Shown: positions 30,801 to 41,588 of the stretch, one piece after another
Position numbering within the stretch: the first letter of the stretch is position 1
Layout of the letters: each line of letters starts with the position of its first letter
Assembly: GCA_024644235.1 (NCBI GenBank)
Contig: JAHELJ010000014.1
Location: forward strand, 1 to 64,000
Direction: 5' to 3'
DNA length: 64,000 bases
Origin: Lewinellaceae bacterium
GTDB lineage: Bacteria > Bacteroidota > Bacteroidia > Chitinophagales > Saprospiraceae
The notes under the pieces: model-generated
Seen by the model: the letters and a program-made list of their open reading frames with translations, nothing else
What the model was told of the DNA's origin: nothing
The model's database searches: none
Made by a program: the position numbers and the translations under genes

Positions 30801-32689
30801 CACTACACATTAATGAAGATGACTTCGGCACGCTTCGCTCTCTGGTGTTTCTTGAGGATTTGGATAGCAAGGGAACCCTCGATTTTAGCATGGCTCATGC
30901 TATGCATTCCATCACTGCCAAAGGAGATTTCTTTGTTCCGCTGACGAAGGAACAAAAAGGGGAGCAGCTTGAATTTTTCTTTGACATTAATCTCAGAGAA
31001 TTTCCAATCAAGGTAGGTGAATATTTTATTGGTAACGCAATCAGCAATACTGAAGGAACGATAAATGGCGACGTAGTCATTCAAAGCGTGAATGGAAGAC
31101 CGGGCATCAATGGATCTATTGTTATGGACGGTTCTACTACAATCGACTATTTAGGCACCACCTACACCATGGTCGATGAGGAAGTGAAAATCAATTCAAC
31201 CCTCTTTGATTTCACTGGTGCTACTTTAATTGATGACAGGGGAAATGCCGCAACAATGAGCCGCGGAATAACCCACGATTTTTTTAAGAGATTTGGACTC
31301 GATGCTACGATTGCCTCTGACTATTTTCAATTTCTAAATACAAATAAATCGGAAAACACACTTTATTATGGTACAGGTATCGGAAGCGCTAATGTAAATT
31401 TCAGCGGCAATTTTCGTCAGACTGATATAAGAGTGGAAGCCACCACTGGTGAAGGCACACAACTGTTTATTCCTGTTAACAATGACTATACCACCAGCGG
31501 GGAAGATTTCATAAAATTTGTAATCGATCAGGACACCTCAGATCAGCAAGCTGTTGGAACCGTAGACCTTCGCGGTATCGACATGAATATGCAGCTTACG
31601 ATTACTCCGGAAGCTGAAATTCAAATCATTTTCGACGAATTTTCAGGCGACATCATTAAGGGAACAGGCAATGGCGATATCGCGATGACCATCCAAAGGG
31701 ATGGTACATTTCAGATGACAGGAAAGTATGTCATCGAGGAAGGTCAGTATCTCTATACTTTTCTCGACTTCATCAATAAGCCATTTATCATCGAGCGGGG
31801 AGGTCTCATCACCTGGAGCGGCGATCCCCTCAATGCCGACCTTAATATTGAAGCGAAATATACTGGTCTAAGAACTCCTCCAAAGAACTTCATTGCGGAA
31901 TACGTAGAAGGCGGCACAAGTACCAGTGTCGCTCAATTGGCTGAACTGGCCACTCAAGTTGATGTCGTCCTGCAGCTTCGAGGTGTGCTCAATCAACCAC
32001 AGATAGATTTCAATATTCTATTCCCTGATATCGATCCGGCACTGAAGAATTTGACTGACAGTAAGATGAGACTGCTAAAAGATGATGTCAGCGAATTAAA
32101 CCGTCAGGTATATGGTCTATTGATTTTCAACACCTTCCTTCCCCCTACTATTAGTGTCGATCTTACTGCCACCACGGTGAATACCCTCAGTGAATTTATC
32201 ACGTCCCAACTATCAAATTACGTGGCATCTTACCTTTCACAGGCTGTAGAAGAAGTCAATTATATCTCTGGTGTGGATTTCTATTTCGACTACAACTACT
32301 ACCGTTCTGAAGATTTTGTCCAGGGCCAACAGACAGGAGTAAAAACAGGATCAGAGTTTGCATTTGCACCAAACATTCGATTCTTCAACGATCGAGTTGC
32401 ATTCAGTCCGGGCGCTTCTATCATTGACGGAACTGTCTTGCAAGGTTCGGCCTTTATTGGCACTGATGTAAAGCTGGAGTTTTTCGTAACCCCTGACCGA
32501 AGGCTTAAACTGAGTCTGTTCTATAAGACATTTCCTTCGCTGGAAGGCCGTAGGAACAAGCTGGGGCTTGGATTCCGGTTTTACAATAGCTATGATCAGT
32601 TCTCCGACATCTTCAGTAACAAAAAGCAGAAAACTGAACAACCTGCTACGAAGGAGCCCAGCACTACGGACAACGGAAAGGGTAATTAA
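27818..32689 (+). CDS. tamB: TamB-type translocation and assembly module protein
   Basis: The 1623-residue protein has one N-terminal membrane helix (about 15-38) and a very long periplasmic beta-rich region typical of AsmA/TamB bridge proteins. A C-terminal TamB domain (DUF490; about 1150-1600) includes [34 protein letters not shown] and INFDILFP-like segments. It spans the envelope and supports outer-membrane protein insertion or lipid transport. The tail after the domain is polar and low complexity. Its stop overlaps the convergent aroC stop by 4 bp. Confidence 0.93.
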   Translation: MRDQQSVGRWKKPVQWMVLGVLFVLALSLLLSLFVQIPFVQNWIVNQISNKISRDLETEVKVGRFYLNFFDDVTVTDLLVRDQSGDTLLYSGKTYLDIHQPLRIISHNRLSFEEIDMRDLICYLERDATGVSNFKFLTDYLSQPQAQDKHLDGDSKLQIEFRSTLVGLRNMMYSQIDSSTGKSFRVSLPEGASSIDQRFGDWKMHIDFVSLISPQITLSSFHPSISTDQAATNAQPPPQAQDSSDQATTAIELRKLIITSGVFYADDIRKPKNFNPNVIKFTDFTGYDLNLIAEDIEYLDGYGSLTLSNLTLKTDEGFQIDQLRSDNVEFDPTHISLKDMALETPNSSLANEIELRFRSITDFDNFADKVILNIDLRDSYIALRDILYFAEKLNDNEFFILNGGHRIDLEGRINGRINNFRCRDFSLNIADKAKLAGNLSLKNVMVKGEELLNLDLTGADFQLRTLRQLIPNFNLPANFDRLGHVHFEGRFDGFFQDFVAYGNATTDLGAMRTDMRLDVNNTIDDARYSGNIELIDFDLNGWTGSDLFGNTSFNASVTNGIGLTPENASADLYADLDYFFFKDYLYQNAELNAVLNKSLFDGNLKIDDENVALDFSGTLDFSDSIPSFDFIANIDHIDFAELNFTERDLSASGNIDFNFDYYDLFNLDGTATGSNLRIQREGSTYAIDTLELFSVAKDRSNKAIELKSNIISTDLKGIFDLEKIPDTFYKLIQEKHPQFANRFGLYKDIHDSLVVDNNFTFSIEIENSQGIQKIFDPSLPDLIDLDLKGYFQNNGNNSFSYDIKMQTPLLVDGDKSIENLKIDLATTKDASAWLIGADLIQLGNKQIKPFNLQGALVSDSLVFQITSDEFSNVFTDIDFNGLLYLNEDLYQVDLKNSSFRLLDEPWQIIPDNQVQIGKKFIKTQNLVFLSDDSYLRVVSPGDESLRIETENVDISFLNDFLNFFDMKFSGNAYATLFFRNIFRKDNVDLNLVIDSLHINEDDFGTLRSLVFLEDLDSKGTLDFSMAHAMHSITAKGDFFVPLTKEQKGEQLEFFFDINLREFPIKVGEYFIGNAISNTEGTINGDVVIQSVNGRPGINGSIVMDGSTTIDYLGTTYTMVDEEVKINSTLFDFTGATLIDDRGNAATMSRGITHDFFKRFGLDATIASDYFQFLNTNKSENTLYYGTGIGSANVNFSGNFRQTDIRVEATTGEGTQLFIPVNNDYTTSGEDFIKFVIDQDTSDQQAVGTVDLRGIDMNMQLTITPEAEIQIIFDEFSGDIIKGTGNGDIAMTIQRDGTFQMTGKYVIEEGQYLYTFLDFINKPFIIERGGLITWSGDPLNADLNIEAKYTGLRTPPKNFIAEYVEGGTSTSVAQLAELATQVDVVLQLRGVLNQPQIDFNILFPDIDPALKNLTDSKMRLLKDDVSELNRQVYGLLIFNTFLPPTISVDLTATTVNTLSEFITSQLSNYVASYLSQAVEEVNYISGVDFYFDYNYYRSEDFVQGQQTGVKTGSEFAFAPNIRFFNDRVAFSPGASIIDGTVLQGSAFIGTDVKLEFFVTPDRRLKLSLFYKTFPSLEGRRNKLGLGFRFYNSYDQFSDIFSNKKQKTEQPATKEPSTTDNGKGN

Positions 32690-33765
32690 AGTCTGGTCAA
32701 TCTATTTCGTAGCAGGAAATCGGCAATTACCAGAGCAGCCATAGCTTCCACGATCGGTACCGCCCTGGGTACCACACAAGGATCGTGGCGACCCTTCCCC
32801 TCAATCTCTACCTTCTTGCCGGTTTGGTCCAGGGACTGCTGGGATTTCATCAGGGTTGCTACCGGCTTAAATGCTGCCCGGAAATAAATATCCATTCCGT
32901 TAGTGATCCCACCCTGTAGACCTCCGGAATGGTTTGTCCTGGTCACGATTTTGCCATCGACTTTTTCGAAAACGTCATTATGCTGAGAGCCTCTCATGGT
33001 TACCCCTCCAAACCCTGATCCATATTCAAATCCCTTACATGCATTTATGCTCATAATTGCCTTTGCAAGTTCCGCATGTAGCTTATCAAATGCCGGCTCA
33101 CCCAAGCCAGGAGGACATCCGGTGATTACGCCATGTACCACTCCACCCACCGTATCCCCATCTTTCCGCACCTCTCTGATCAGGGCCTCCATTTCCTGCG
33201 CTACACTACTGTCCGGACATCGTACAGGATTGTTCTCTATTTGACTGCGATCAATTTCGTGATAGGGTCTTTGAAGAGCGATGCTACCCACCTGGCTTAC
33301 ATATGCAAAGACATCGATGCCTTCAGCTTCCAGCAGTTGCTTGGCTACAGATCCTGCCGCCACCCTGGCGGCCGTTTCCCTGGCAGAGGACCTGCCTCCA
33401 CCCCGATAATCGCGGACGCCATACTTCGCCTGATAGGTGTAATCGGCATGAGAAGGCCGAAATTTATCTGCGATATGGCTATAGTCCTTTGACTTCTGAT
33501 CTTCGTTATAAATTATCATGGAGATGGGAGTACCGGTGGTCACTCCGTCAAAGACGCCAGAAAGCACATGGACTGTGTCGCTCTCTTTACGCTGAGTAAC
33601 AATCTTCGATTGACCGGGTCTTCGCCGGTCGAGATCTTGCTGTATAAGATCGGTGTTCAATTTCAATCCGGCAGGGCAACCATCAATCACTACCCCGATG
33701 GCTTTTCCGTGCGACTCACCGTAGGAAGTTATCTTGAAGACTTTACCGAAACTATTTCCTGCCAT
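32686..33765 (-). CDS. aroC: Chorismate synthase
   Basis: The 359-residue enzyme makes chorismate from EPSP with reduced FMN, the last step of the shikimate pathway. Signatures are [47 protein letters not shown] and [17 protein letters not shown] place the start at ATG 33765 because [10 protein letters not shown] is the usual family N-terminus. The longer frame from 33795 adds ten residues without family support. It converges with tamB with overlapping stop codons. Confidence 0.97.
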   Translation of the reverse strand: MAGNSFGKVFKITSYGESHGKAIGVVIDGCPAGLKLNTDLIQQDLDRRRPGQSKIVTQRKESDTVHVLSGVFDGVTTGTPISMIIYNEDQKSKDYSHIADKFRPSHADYTYQAKYGVRDYRGGGRSSARETAARVAAGSVAKQLLEAEGIDVFAYVSQVGSIALQRPYHEIDRSQIENNPVRCPDSSVAQEMEALIREVRKDGDTVGGVVHGVITGCPPGLGEPAFDKLHAELAKAIMSINACKGFEYGSGFGGVTMRGSQHNDVFEKVDGKIVTRTNHSGGLQGGITNGMDIYFRAAFKPVATLMKSQQSLDQTGKKVEIEGKGRHDPCVVPRAVPIVEAMAALVIADFLLRNRLTRL

Positions 33766-33821
33766 CAGAAATCTTTGTCTGGCAAAGAAAATCATTTATT
33801 CGATTAGGAGACCTACTTCAA

Positions 33822-33855
33822 TTTGACTTTTCTGCCTCCAGGTTTGGTACCTTTG
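33822..33855 (+). promoter_or_regulatory. Promoter of mutS2
   Basis: TTTG (33822-33825), a 22-bp spacer and TACCTTTG (33848-33855) match the Bacteroidota promoter. The site lies inside a longer possible reading frame that begins at 33823, so it argues for the shorter mutS2 start at 33877 with a leader of about 15 bp. Confidence 0.5.
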
Positions 33856-33876
33856 CAGCTTTCAGCATTCAGATTC

Positions 33877-36258
33877 ATGACACTTTATCCGGCCAATTTG
33901 CTAGAAGTCCTCGAGTTCAACAAAATACTCGAAAACGCCTCACAATGGTGCCTGGGAAGCAGAGCTTCAAAGCAAATTCTCGATTTAAAACCACTTACCG
34001 ATCAGCACAATATCCAAAGCTCCCTTCTTAGGGTAAAACAATGCGTAGATCTCATTGGTGTAGGATCAGACTTACCGCTGACCTCTTACCAAGATCTTGA
34101 TGATTCGCTTCGATGGCTTGAAAAGGATCAGAGCATTATTGAAAAAGACGCAGCCATAGAGGTCAGAAATCAATGTCGCCAGATGAGCGATCTTTTAGCA
34201 TTCTTTAGTGGAGATAGAAAATTGGAGTATACAGAACTGGCGCGGATACTCCCCAATGATGACACCTGTGCCGCCCTACTGAAAGAACTGGAGAAAATAT
34301 TTGATGATGAAGGGGAGATTAGAGACTCCGCTTCAAGTGATCTTAGGCAGATTCGCAAGCAAATTTCTTCTAAGAAGTCGGCAATCGATCATGCCTTCAA
34401 CAAAGCTCTGGCAAGATACCGCCAAGTGGGATACCTGGCTGATACGCTGGAGAGTTATCGAAATAATCGAAGGGTCTTGGCTGTTTTGGCAGAGGCAAAG
34501 CGAAAAGTGAAAGGATTGATACATGACGAATCTTCCACAGGTCGAACTGTCTTTGTCGAACCTGAGGAATCGATTTTGTTGACCAACGAATGGTTTGAAC
34601 TCAAAAATGATGAGCGAAGAGAAATTAGTCGAATTCTCCTTCAACTTTCAGAACGTCTTCGAATTGAACATGAATATCTGGTTGAGCAGCAGGATGCCTT
34701 GACGCTACTGGATTCTATAAGAGCAAGAGCGAAACAAGCAATAGCACTTAATGCCTCACTTCCAAAGGTTGGGCTCGAACTTGATACATCACTTGAAGAT
34801 GCAAGACACCCCCTGCTTCTCCTCAAGCATGCTGGCGACCAGGAAGTAGTGATACCCTTTGACCTTGTAATCGACAATACAAATCGAATTGTAGTGATCA
34901 GCGGGCCCAACGCTGGAGGGAAGACCATCACCTTAAAAGCTACCGGCTTGCTTCAAGTCATGGTGCAGAGCGGTTTGCTGCCGCCCGTCAGTAGTGATTC
35001 GACCTTCAGAATTTATCGAAATTTCTTTGCCGATATAGGGGATCAGCAATCTATCGAACAGGATCTAAGTACATACACCTCTCATCTGCATAACATGCGT
35101 TCTTTTACAGAATCAGCCGATGCTGATTCCCTCATGTTAATCGATGAGTTGGGATCTGGAACCGAACCCGGTATTGGCGGTGCCATTGCTGAAGCTGTCC
35201 TAATGAGATTGTTGAAAAATCAGGCCCGGGGAGTGATCACCACCCACTATGCAAATCTGAAAATACTTGCATCGGAGACACCCGGTCTGGTCAATGGATC
35301 AATGGAGTTTGACAAGAAAGAACTACAACCAACTTATAAGTTTAAGTTAGGTGTTCCGGGGAGCTCCTATGCGTTTGAAATGGCCAAAAGAAGCGGACTC
35401 GATTCCCAAATTATCCGTTTGGCAAAAAAGAAGCTTGGTCGGCAAGAAGGGAAATTGGAGGACTTACTGGTCAATCTCCAACAGGACAAGTCCAAGGTCG
35501 AAGCAAAGTACCAAGATCTCCTGGCAAGGGAGAAAGATCTTGACCGACTGACCAAAAGCTACGAACGTTTGAATTCCCAGCTTGAGGTACGGCGAAAAAA
35601 ATTGAAACTCGATGAAAAAACCTTTCGCTTGCAGGAGAAAATCAGGGAAAACAAGTCCTTGGAGAAGCTCGTTCGAGAAATCAGAGAAAAAGAGAATCTA
35701 AACGAAGCCAAACGGATGGCCTCAGCAGCACGAAAAGAGAGAGATGAGCTTATCAAGGAAGTTAATGAGCTCAATGACAGTGTTGTCCGAAAAGAAAAGT
35801 TAAACTCAGATCGCAAAATCATTGTAGGTGATTTTGTCCGGATGAAATTAGGCGGTATGTCGGGAGTTGTCGAAGAAATTCGAAAAGGAAAAGCCACCAT
35901 TCGGACAGGCAACATGACGTTGCAGGCCCCGGTGAAAGAATTGGTACTTACTCAGGAGCCACTTGAACTTTCACCTAATAGGTCGGTTCAAACCGATCTT
36001 CAGAGCGTATCCCGGGCCTATCACAAACTGGATATCCGCGGATTGCGAAAGGCAGAGGCTTCACTCCGGATAGAACAATTTATCGATCAGGCCCTTGTCA
36101 CTAATCTTACCAGTGTAGAGGTTATTCACGGCAAGGGAAATGGAGTATTGAGAAATGTGGTTCGCGAAAAATTAAAGGAATACGACCAGGATTTCAACAT
36201 CACTCATCCAGCACCGGAATTTGGAGGAGAGGGAGTCAGTATTGTCCGGCTAAGCTAG
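33877..36258 (+). CDS. mutS2: MutS2 (DNA/ribosome-associated ATPase with Smr domain)
   Basis: The 793-residue protein has the MutS2 layout: helical core, ATPase with Walker A SGPNAGGKT (about 355), Walker B LMLIDELGSGTEPG, a long charged coiled coil (about 510-640), a KOW-like segment (about 650-690) and a C-terminal Smr domain (LDIRG, VIHGKGNG). It lacks the mismatch-recognition domain of MutS. In other bacteria MutS2 has been linked to recombination control and to splitting collided ribosomes. MTLYPANLLE at 33877 matches the family N-terminus; an upstream ATG at 33823 would overlap the promoter. Confidence 0.95.
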   Translation: MTLYPANLLEVLEFNKILENASQWCLGSRASKQILDLKPLTDQHNIQSSLLRVKQCVDLIGVGSDLPLTSYQDLDDSLRWLEKDQSIIEKDAAIEVRNQCRQMSDLLAFFSGDRKLEYTELARILPNDDTCAALLKELEKIFDDEGEIRDSASSDLRQIRKQISSKKSAIDHAFNKALARYRQVGYLADTLESYRNNRRVLAVLAEAKRKVKGLIHDESSTGRTVFVEPEESILLTNEWFELKNDERREISRILLQLSERLRIEHEYLVEQQDALTLLDSIRARAKQAIALNASLPKVGLELDTSLEDARHPLLLLKHAGDQEVVIPFDLVIDNTNRIVVISGPNAGGKTITLKATGLLQVMVQSGLLPPVSSDSTFRIYRNFFADIGDQQSIEQDLSTYTSHLHNMRSFTESADADSLMLIDELGSGTEPGIGGAIAEAVLMRLLKNQARGVITTHYANLKILASETPGLVNGSMEFDKKELQPTYKFKLGVPGSSYAFEMAKRSGLDSQIIRLAKKKLGRQEGKLEDLLVNLQQDKSKVEAKYQDLLAREKDLDRLTKSYERLNSQLEVRRKKLKLDEKTFRLQEKIRENKSLEKLVREIREKENLNEAKRMASAARKERDELIKEVNELNDSVVRKEKLNSDRKIIVGDFVRMKLGGMSGVVEEIRKGKATIRTGNMTLQAPVKELVLTQEPLELSPNRSVQTDLQSVSRAYHKLDIRGLRKAEASLRIEQFIDQALVTNLTSVEVIHGKGNGVLRNVVREKLKEYDQDFNITHPAPEFGGEGVSIVRLS

Positions 36259-36265
36259 AAAATCA

Positions 36266-36685
36266 CTATCGGAAAATCTCAGTGGTTGCAAAATGAAAGC
36301 CGGCCTCCCTTCGGGCATTCTCGTCGCTATCCGCACCATGAACGGCGTTTTCACCCACATCCCTGGCGTACAAGGCTCTAATTGTTCCGGGCTCAGCCTC
36401 AGCCGGGTTAGTGGCTCCTATCAACGTTCGGAAATCTTCCACAGCATTCTCTTTCTCCAAAACGGCTGCTACAATCGGCCCTGACGACATAAACTCAATC
36501 AGCTCCCGGTAAAAGGGTCGCTCACGATGAATCTCGTAGAATTCACCCGCCTTCTCTAATGAGAGCTTACTCATCTTCATCGCCACGATCCTAAAACCTG
36601 CTTCGTTGATCTTTTTTAGAATTGCTCCTATATGCCCAGCACTAACTGCATCAGGCTTGATCATAGTGAATGTAATATCTGACAT
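36266..36685 (-). CDS. ndk: Nucleoside diphosphate kinase
   Basis: The 139-residue enzyme transfers gamma-phosphate between nucleoside tri- and diphosphates. Visible are FTMIKPDAV with the conserved Lys10, [33 protein letters not shown] and NAVHGADS with the catalytic His116. It converges with mutS2, with 7 bp between the stops. A -7 element lies upstream at 36730-36737. Confidence 0.98.
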   Translation of the reverse strand: MSDITFTMIKPDAVSAGHIGAILKKINEAGFRIVAMKMSKLSLEKAGEFYEIHRERPFYRELIEFMSSGPIVAAVLEKENAVEDFRTLIGATNPAEAEPGTIRALYARDVGENAVHGADSDENARREAGFHFATTEIFR

Positions 36686-36729
36686 TATATTACTGTCTTC
36701 TTTAATTTGATAATTTCATTAAGCAGCCG

Positions 36730-36737
36730 CAAAAGTA
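36730..36737 (-). promoter_or_regulatory. Candidate -7 element of ndk
   Basis: TACTTTTG on the minus strand matches TAnnTTTG, 45-52 bp before the ndk start. No clear -33 element is seen at the normal spacing. Confidence 0.35.
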
Positions 36738-36823
36738 AATAAATCGGTCCTTTGCACTGCATACTGAATAAGTTTTTGCAAGTCGCTAAAAAATGACATT
36801 TTCGTGCTTCAAGAAGTGTACTT

Positions 36824-37840
36824 ATGCAAGGAATTGAAGAGGTAAGGTCCGTACTTTCTTACCCCAAAAGGATAATCATTACCAGCCATCGAAATCCGGA
36901 TGGAGACGCCATTGGATCATCTTTGGCGGTCTATCACTGGCTAATGGAGATGGGACATCAGGTGATGGTGGCTTTTCCATCGGAATACCCAGCCATTTAT
37001 AATTGGATGCCAGGTATCAATGATATAAAGATCCATGACCTGGAGGACGAGGAGGTTGATGAGTTCATAAACTCAGCCGATGTGCATGTAATCCTTGACT
37101 ACAACTCGCTCTCAAGGATAGATAAGATGGGTGATAGACTATCAGATCAGCAGCATTTCACAATACTAATTGATCACCATCTCTATCCTGATGCTCTTGG
37201 CGATTTCATCTTATCCGATACTTCAGCCAGTTCGACATGCGAATTGGTTTATCGATTTATCAAAGCCTTCTCCAGCAGACCTCAAATCTCGCCAAAGATG
37301 GCGGATTGTCTCTATACGGGAATTGTCACAGATACTGGATCATTTCAATACAGCACATCACCTGCCCTTTTTCGAACGATAGCCGACCTTATGGATCTCG
37401 GAGTTGACAACCATGGATTGAACCACATGATCTTCAACAATCTTCCCGAGAAAAGCCTTCGTCTATTGGGCCATTGCTTGTACAATCGGATGGAAATTCT
37501 GGACGAATACAATACCGGAATCATCTTTCTAAACAAGCATGATTTTCAAGTTTTTGACATCCAGAGAGGTGACACCGAAGGTATTGTCAATTATCTATTG
37601 AAGATCAAGCATGTCCACATGGCAGCATTCTTCCGCCAACAACCCTCGATTGTCAAAATTTCCTTTCGCTCAAAAGGTCATTTTTCGGTAGAGGAGATTG
37701 CCAAGAACTACTTCAATGGAGGAGGACATCGAAATGCCGCCGGAGGTTATATGAAAAGTGGTCTCGCTGCCGCTCTAAAAAAATTCAAAGAGGTATTACC
37801 GATCTACAAGGAAAAGTTGACCAAAGAGGTTCTGATATGA
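36824..37840 (+). CDS. nrnA: DHH/DHHA1 phosphoesterase (NrnA-like nanoRNase / pAp phosphatase)
   Basis: The 338-residue protein has the DHH motifs SHRNPDGDAIGSS (about 22), an Asp in VILDYN, LIDHH (about 114), TGIVTDTGSFQYS and the DHHA1 motif GGGHRNAAGG near the C-terminus. Such enzymes degrade very short RNAs and often dephosphorylate pAp. It is cytoplasmic. Its stop overlaps the start of the FKBP gene by 4 bp, so the two are translationally coupled. Confidence 0.93.
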   Translation: MQGIEEVRSVLSYPKRIIITSHRNPDGDAIGSSLAVYHWLMEMGHQVMVAFPSEYPAIYNWMPGINDIKIHDLEDEEVDEFINSADVHVILDYNSLSRIDKMGDRLSDQQHFTILIDHHLYPDALGDFILSDTSASSTCELVYRFIKAFSSRPQISPKMADCLYTGIVTDTGSFQYSTSPALFRTIADLMDLGVDNHGLNHMIFNNLPEKSLRLLGHCLYNRMEILDEYNTGIIFLNKHDFQVFDIQRGDTEGIVNYLLKIKHVHMAAFFRQQPSIVKISFRSKGHFSVEEIAKNYFNGGGHRNAAGGYMKSGLAAALKKFKEVLPIYKEKLTKEVLI

Positions 37841-38724
37841 CTTTCCGAAGCCCCATCCATCTTGCCGCCTTGGTCGCGGTGTTGCTTTGGTCTGCCTGTC
37901 AAAGCTCGGAAACCTATACCCCCAGGGGATTTCGCTATGTACTACACACCAATGAGCAGGGACCGAAGCCAAATCCCGGTGAGTACGTCTACTTCGATAT
38001 CGTGATGCAGGCTGGAGATTCTGTTTTCAACACCAGCTACATGATGACCGAGCGGCCCAGATTGCGAATTCCTTTTGATGAAGAACTCACCCGCAACACT
38101 CCTCCTTTTATCGATGGTCTCAAACTCATGTCAATCGGTGACAGCCTTACTCTATATTTTCCTTCAGATTCGATGGCGATACGTCCTGTTGCTCTAGAAC
38201 CATATGATATGATAGAATATCACCTTAAGGTGGTAGACATTAAGACTGATGAAGAATTTAGACTGGAAATGCAACGTGTGATTGAAGAGAAGGAAAAAAG
38301 ACTTCAGCAAGTGAAATCGAGAGAGCCCGAGATCGCGGAATTCAGCCAGGAGATTTTAGCAAAGTACAAGGCTGGAACACTCGAAAATATAATCAGCACA
38401 AGTGAAGGGTTGCGTTATGTCATTCATAAGGAAGGCAGTGGTCGCAAACCTAACCCCAACGAATATGTGAGCGTTCACTACTATGGGTTACTGATGAATG
38501 GTTTAACTTTCGATAACTCATTTACAGATGGCGAACCGTATACATTTGTTCTCGGACAGGGACGAGTCATCACGGGTTGGGATATTGCTATTGCCAAACT
38601 CAACCAGGGCAGTCGGGCGTCATTATTTATCCCGCCAGCTCTCGGATATGGTGAAGCAGGCTACCTGGATATTCCCGGACAAGCAGACCTCTACTTTTAC
38701 GTAGAGCTCGAAAAAATAAATTAA
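37837..38724 (+). CDS. FKBP-type peptidyl-prolyl isomerase lipoprotein
   Basis: The 295-residue protein has a lipoprotein signal peptide with Cys21 (LLWSAC). It carries two FKBP-like domains: an N-terminal one (about 28-140) with a degenerate active site, and a canonical C-terminal one (about 195-295) with YVSVHYYGLL, GQGRVITGWD and PALGYGEAG. A charged helical linker joins them. It should act as a proline isomerase or chaperone in the periplasm. It is coupled to nrnA by an ATGA overlap. Confidence 0.92.
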   Translation: MTFRSPIHLAALVAVLLWSACQSSETYTPRGFRYVLHTNEQGPKPNPGEYVYFDIVMQAGDSVFNTSYMMTERPRLRIPFDEELTRNTPPFIDGLKLMSIGDSLTLYFPSDSMAIRPVALEPYDMIEYHLKVVDIKTDEEFRLEMQRVIEEKEKRLQQVKSREPEIAEFSQEILAKYKAGTLENIISTSEGLRYVIHKEGSGRKPNPNEYVSVHYYGLLMNGLTFDNSFTDGEPYTFVLGQGRVITGWDIAIAKLNQGSRASLFIPPALGYGEAGYLDIPGQADLYFYVELEKIN

Positions 38725-38780
38725 ATCCTGCGAAACAATTTCCTCGTAGGAATCATTTCATTGTATAAAATCAGGAGATC

Positions 38781-39861
38781 ATGACAATCGAACAATTGCA
38801 AGAACTCAAAGACCGGTTGGACCATCTAAGGAGGTATCTTTGACGTTGATGAACGTCTTTTAAAAATCAAGGAACAGGAACAACTCACCCTGGATCCTCA
38901 GTTTTGGGATGATCCAAAAAGAGCAGAGGGCATCCTAAAGCAGATCGGTCGTCTCAAACATTGGACAGTTCAATATGAATCTGTCGAAACTCTGGTGGAA
39001 GAAGTTGAAGTTCTCTCAGAATTTCAAAAAGAAGGCGAAGCTAGTGAGGAGGAAGTGGAGCAAGCTTATCAGAAAGCACTTGCCCTTATCGAAGATGTCG
39101 AATTCCGGTCAACATTAAACCGCCCTGAGGATGTTCTAGGATGCATCCTTGAGATCAATGCTGGAGCAGGCGGCACGGAGAGCTGTGACTGGAGCGATAT
39201 GCTAATGAGGATGTACCTCATGTGGGCAGAGAGAAACGGATACAAGACATCCGAACTAAATCGTAGCCCTGGTGATGTAGCTGGTATCAAGTCAGTGGAA
39301 ATAGAAATACTGGGGGATTATGCTTATGGATTACTCAAGGGGGAAAACGGAGTGCACCGACTGGTTCGGGTAAGTCCATTCAATTCTCAAGGTAAGCGGA
39401 TGACGTCTTTTGCATCCGTATTTATCCATCCCTTAGTTGATGATTCTATTGAGGTCGATGTAAATCCAGCAGATATCGAATGGGACACCTTTCGATCCAG
39501 CGGAGCGGGTGGACAACATGTCAATAAGACAGAATCAGCAGTCAGACTGAGACATCTTCCTTCAGGGATCGTAGTGGAATGCCAAGAAGAACGCTCCCAA
39601 CATATGAATCGTGAAAAAGCTTTGCAAATGCTGCGATCTCGATTGTACGAAAAAGAGCTGGAACGGCAGCGTGAGGAGCGAGAGAAGGTGGAGGCGACCA
39701 AGATGAAAAACGAATGGGGATCTCAAATAAGGAGCTATGTCCTGGATGACAGGCGGGTCAAAGATCATCGGACCAACCATCAAACTTCTAACACTGATGC
39801 CGTTTTGAATGGCCAAATTGATGATTTCCTAAAAGCCTGGCTGATGCATAGCGATAATTAA
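38781..39861 (+). CDS. prfB: Peptide chain release factor 2, with programmed +1 frameshift
   Basis: Translation starts at ATG 38781 after a good Shine-Dalgarno (AGGAG) and meets an in-frame TGA after 20 codons at 38841-38843. Shifting +1 there gives an uninterrupted 359-residue RF2. The body has the SPF stop-codon anticodon tripeptide (VSPFNSQG) and the catalytic GGQ ([11 protein letters not shown]). RF2 ends translation at UGA and UAA and thereby controls its own frameshift. The gene ends with TAA, directly abutting the convergent lipocalin-like gene. It should be annotated as one joined gene, not as a truncated one starting at 38995. Confidence 0.96.
38829..38844 (+). promoter_or_regulatory. 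Programmed +1 frameshift site of prfB
   Basis: The sequence AGGAGGTATCTTTGAC holds an internal Shine-Dalgarno-like AGGAGG, three bases, then CTT TGA C. Spacing and slippery codon are as in the E. coli prfB site (AGGGGGTATCTTTGAC). The TGA is read as a stop when RF2 is abundant and is bypassed when it is scarce. Confidence 0.96.
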
Positions 39862-40365
39862 TCAATGCACTTTGGTCCATACCAATTTGTGCTTCACCGC
39901 CTCATCAGCTGTGTTCGTTGTTTCGATAGGTGGGGTCGTCAGCACAAGTGTGTTTCCAATTAATTCATAATACCTTGTCTGAGTTCTACCGACCCAATTT
40001 GGATTGGAGCATAGTTCCACCTCATGCTCTATGAGGGCTTCATTTGTGTTCACCTCAAATCTTCCTGTATAGGTGAAAAAGGAATGAAAAGCCATTTCGA
40101 TCTCTTCCAGTGTGCGCTCGGAGGGATCGTCCGATGCGAACAAGGGTCGATCACTTCGCATCAGCACCAGTACTACGCTTCCTTCTCCAGTGTAAAAGAG
40201 TCTGCCTGAAGGGTCATCACCAAAGGGATTAAGAACTTCACCACTAGGGGATGTGGCAGTCCAGTCCACTAATGCCCATTCTCCGATCAGATCAGGGGGA
40301 TAAGATTGAGCTTTGAGTTGAAAAGCGAAGCAGCTCAGCCACAGGGCTGGAAGAAGAAACTTCAT
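39862..40365 (-). CDS. Secreted lipocalin-like domain protein
   Basis: The 167-residue protein has a signal peptide (about 1-19, ending LKAQ). A lipocalin-like fold follows: LIGEWALVDW near the N-terminus, GRLFYTGEGSVVLVLMRSDR, an EMAFHSFFTYTGRFEV strand and a C-terminal KHKLVWTK. The family is small and binds unknown ligands. It lies 26 bp after the pyrophosphate-type PFK gene on the same strand and may be co-transcribed. No enzymatic residues are apparent. Confidence 0.75.
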   Translation of the reverse strand: MKFLLPALWLSCFAFQLKAQSYPPDLIGEWALVDWTATSPSGEVLNPFGDDPSGRLFYTGEGSVVLVLMRSDRPLFASDDPSERTLEEIEMAFHSFFTYTGRFEVNTNEALIEHEVELCSNPNWVGRTQTRYYELIGNTLVLTTPPIETTNTADEAVKHKLVWTKVH

Positions 40366-40391
40366 CTGCGGTCAATCGTTTATGTTCCTCG

Positions 40392-41588
40392 CTATGACTC
40401 GCTGGCCATGATAAACAAGGGCAGCATTTCAAAATCGCGATAGATCGGATGATACTTGTCCGTATCGTAATGCTTATCCACGTTCACTAATTTCTTGGTA
40501 CTTGTCACCACTTCAATCGGAACATGATCATATCTACCGTTTTGCAATACCACTAATCTTCCATGAATTCCCTTGAGAATCAAGTCAAGCGCCATTGTGC
40601 CATAGGCCATCGGTACAATCGAGTCAATAGCGTCCGGATCACCGCATCGAACCAAATAACCCAGCTTCTGGGTGATGCAATTTATTCTCTGACCACGATT
40701 ATACTTTGGTGAAAGCTCTTTCAATTTAGCAGCAACCATATCTCCAATTCCACCTAGCTTGGCATGGCCATAGGCATCCTTTTCTGCATCCTCAAACATC
40801 ATATCTCCACCTTGAAAAGTCGCCCCTTCAGACACCAGTACGATGGAATAGTTACTCGGATTCTCAAGACGATCCTCTACGAGAAGCTCTGTCAGATGGT
40901 CTACATCAAACGGATGCTCCGGTATCACACAACGGTGAGCCGCTCCTGCCATTGTAGGCAGCATAGCTGTATAACCTGCGTACCGGCCAAAGACTTCCAG
41001 CACCATGAAGCGCTCATGAGATCCCGCAGATGTTCTTAGGTTATTGGTAAGGCTAATTGTTCTGGTTACGCAGGTGCTGAATCCTATGCAATAATCAGTG
41101 CCTGGCACATCATTGTCCATAGTTTTTGGGATGGCATTAACATTCACCCCTTGCTTGTACAAATGCACGGCATAACTTAGGGTATCGTCCCCTCCAATTG
41201 CGATCAGATAATCTATACCAATCCATTCGAGGTTCTTAATCACTTCGGGTGTGAGATCATTCTCATCTTCTGTGTATACATCCCTTAAGTGCTCTGGCAC
41301 CCGGTCTTTGACAACGTGGCTTGGCCTGGTTCGACTCGTATGAAGAAAAGTTCCCCCGGTACGTGCAGCTCTATCTACGATATTTTTAGTCAGCTGGCTG
41401 TAATTAGCACTGTTGTCGTGGCCCTTATCCCTAACCACATCAATAATACCACCCCATCCCCTACGTAAACCTACGACCGTATAACCCTCACGAATTGCTC
41501 TTACAGTTACTGCTCTGATCGCTGGATTCAAGCCCGGCACATCACCCCCTCCTGTTAATATCCCTATTACACCTTTCGTTTTGCTCAT
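40392..41588 (-). CDS. Phosphofructokinase, predicted pyrophosphate-dependent
   Basis: The 398-residue PFK has LTGGGDVPGLN at the N-terminus, IGGDDTLSYA and PKTMDNDVPGTD. In this family Asp at the position after GGD and Lys in PKT mark pyrophosphate as phosphoryl donor, while ATP enzymes have Gly at both. The substrate-site motif GRYAGY is present. The reaction would be reversible between fructose-6-phosphate and fructose-1,6-bisphosphate. It lies in the same strand run as an ATP-type PFK (42044-43027), with cutA and a 142-bp gap between them. Confidence 0.9.
   Translation of the reverse strand: MSKTKGVIGILTGGGDVPGLNPAIRAVTVRAIREGYTVVGLRRGWGGIIDVVRDKGHDNSANYSQLTKNIVDRAARTGGTFLHTSRTRPSHVVKDRVPEHLRDVYTEDENDLTPEVIKNLEWIGIDYLIAIGGDDTLSYAVHLYKQGVNVNAIPKTMDNDVPGTDYCIGFSTCVTRTISLTNNLRTSAGSHERFMVLEVFGRYAGYTAMLPTMAGAAHRCVIPEHPFDVDHLTELLVEDRLENPSNYSIVLVSEGATFQGGDMMFEDAEKDAYGHAKLGGIGDMVAAKLKELSPKYNRGQRINCITQKLGYLVRCGDPDAIDSIVPMAYGTMALDLILKGIHGRLVVLQNGRYDHVPIEVVTSTKKLVNVDKHYDTDKYHPIYRDFEMLPLFIMASES

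Noticed and set aside
38995-39861. Release factor 2 as a short gene starting at 38995
   Set aside because: It would lack the N-terminal domain. The upstream sequence shows the programmed frameshift.
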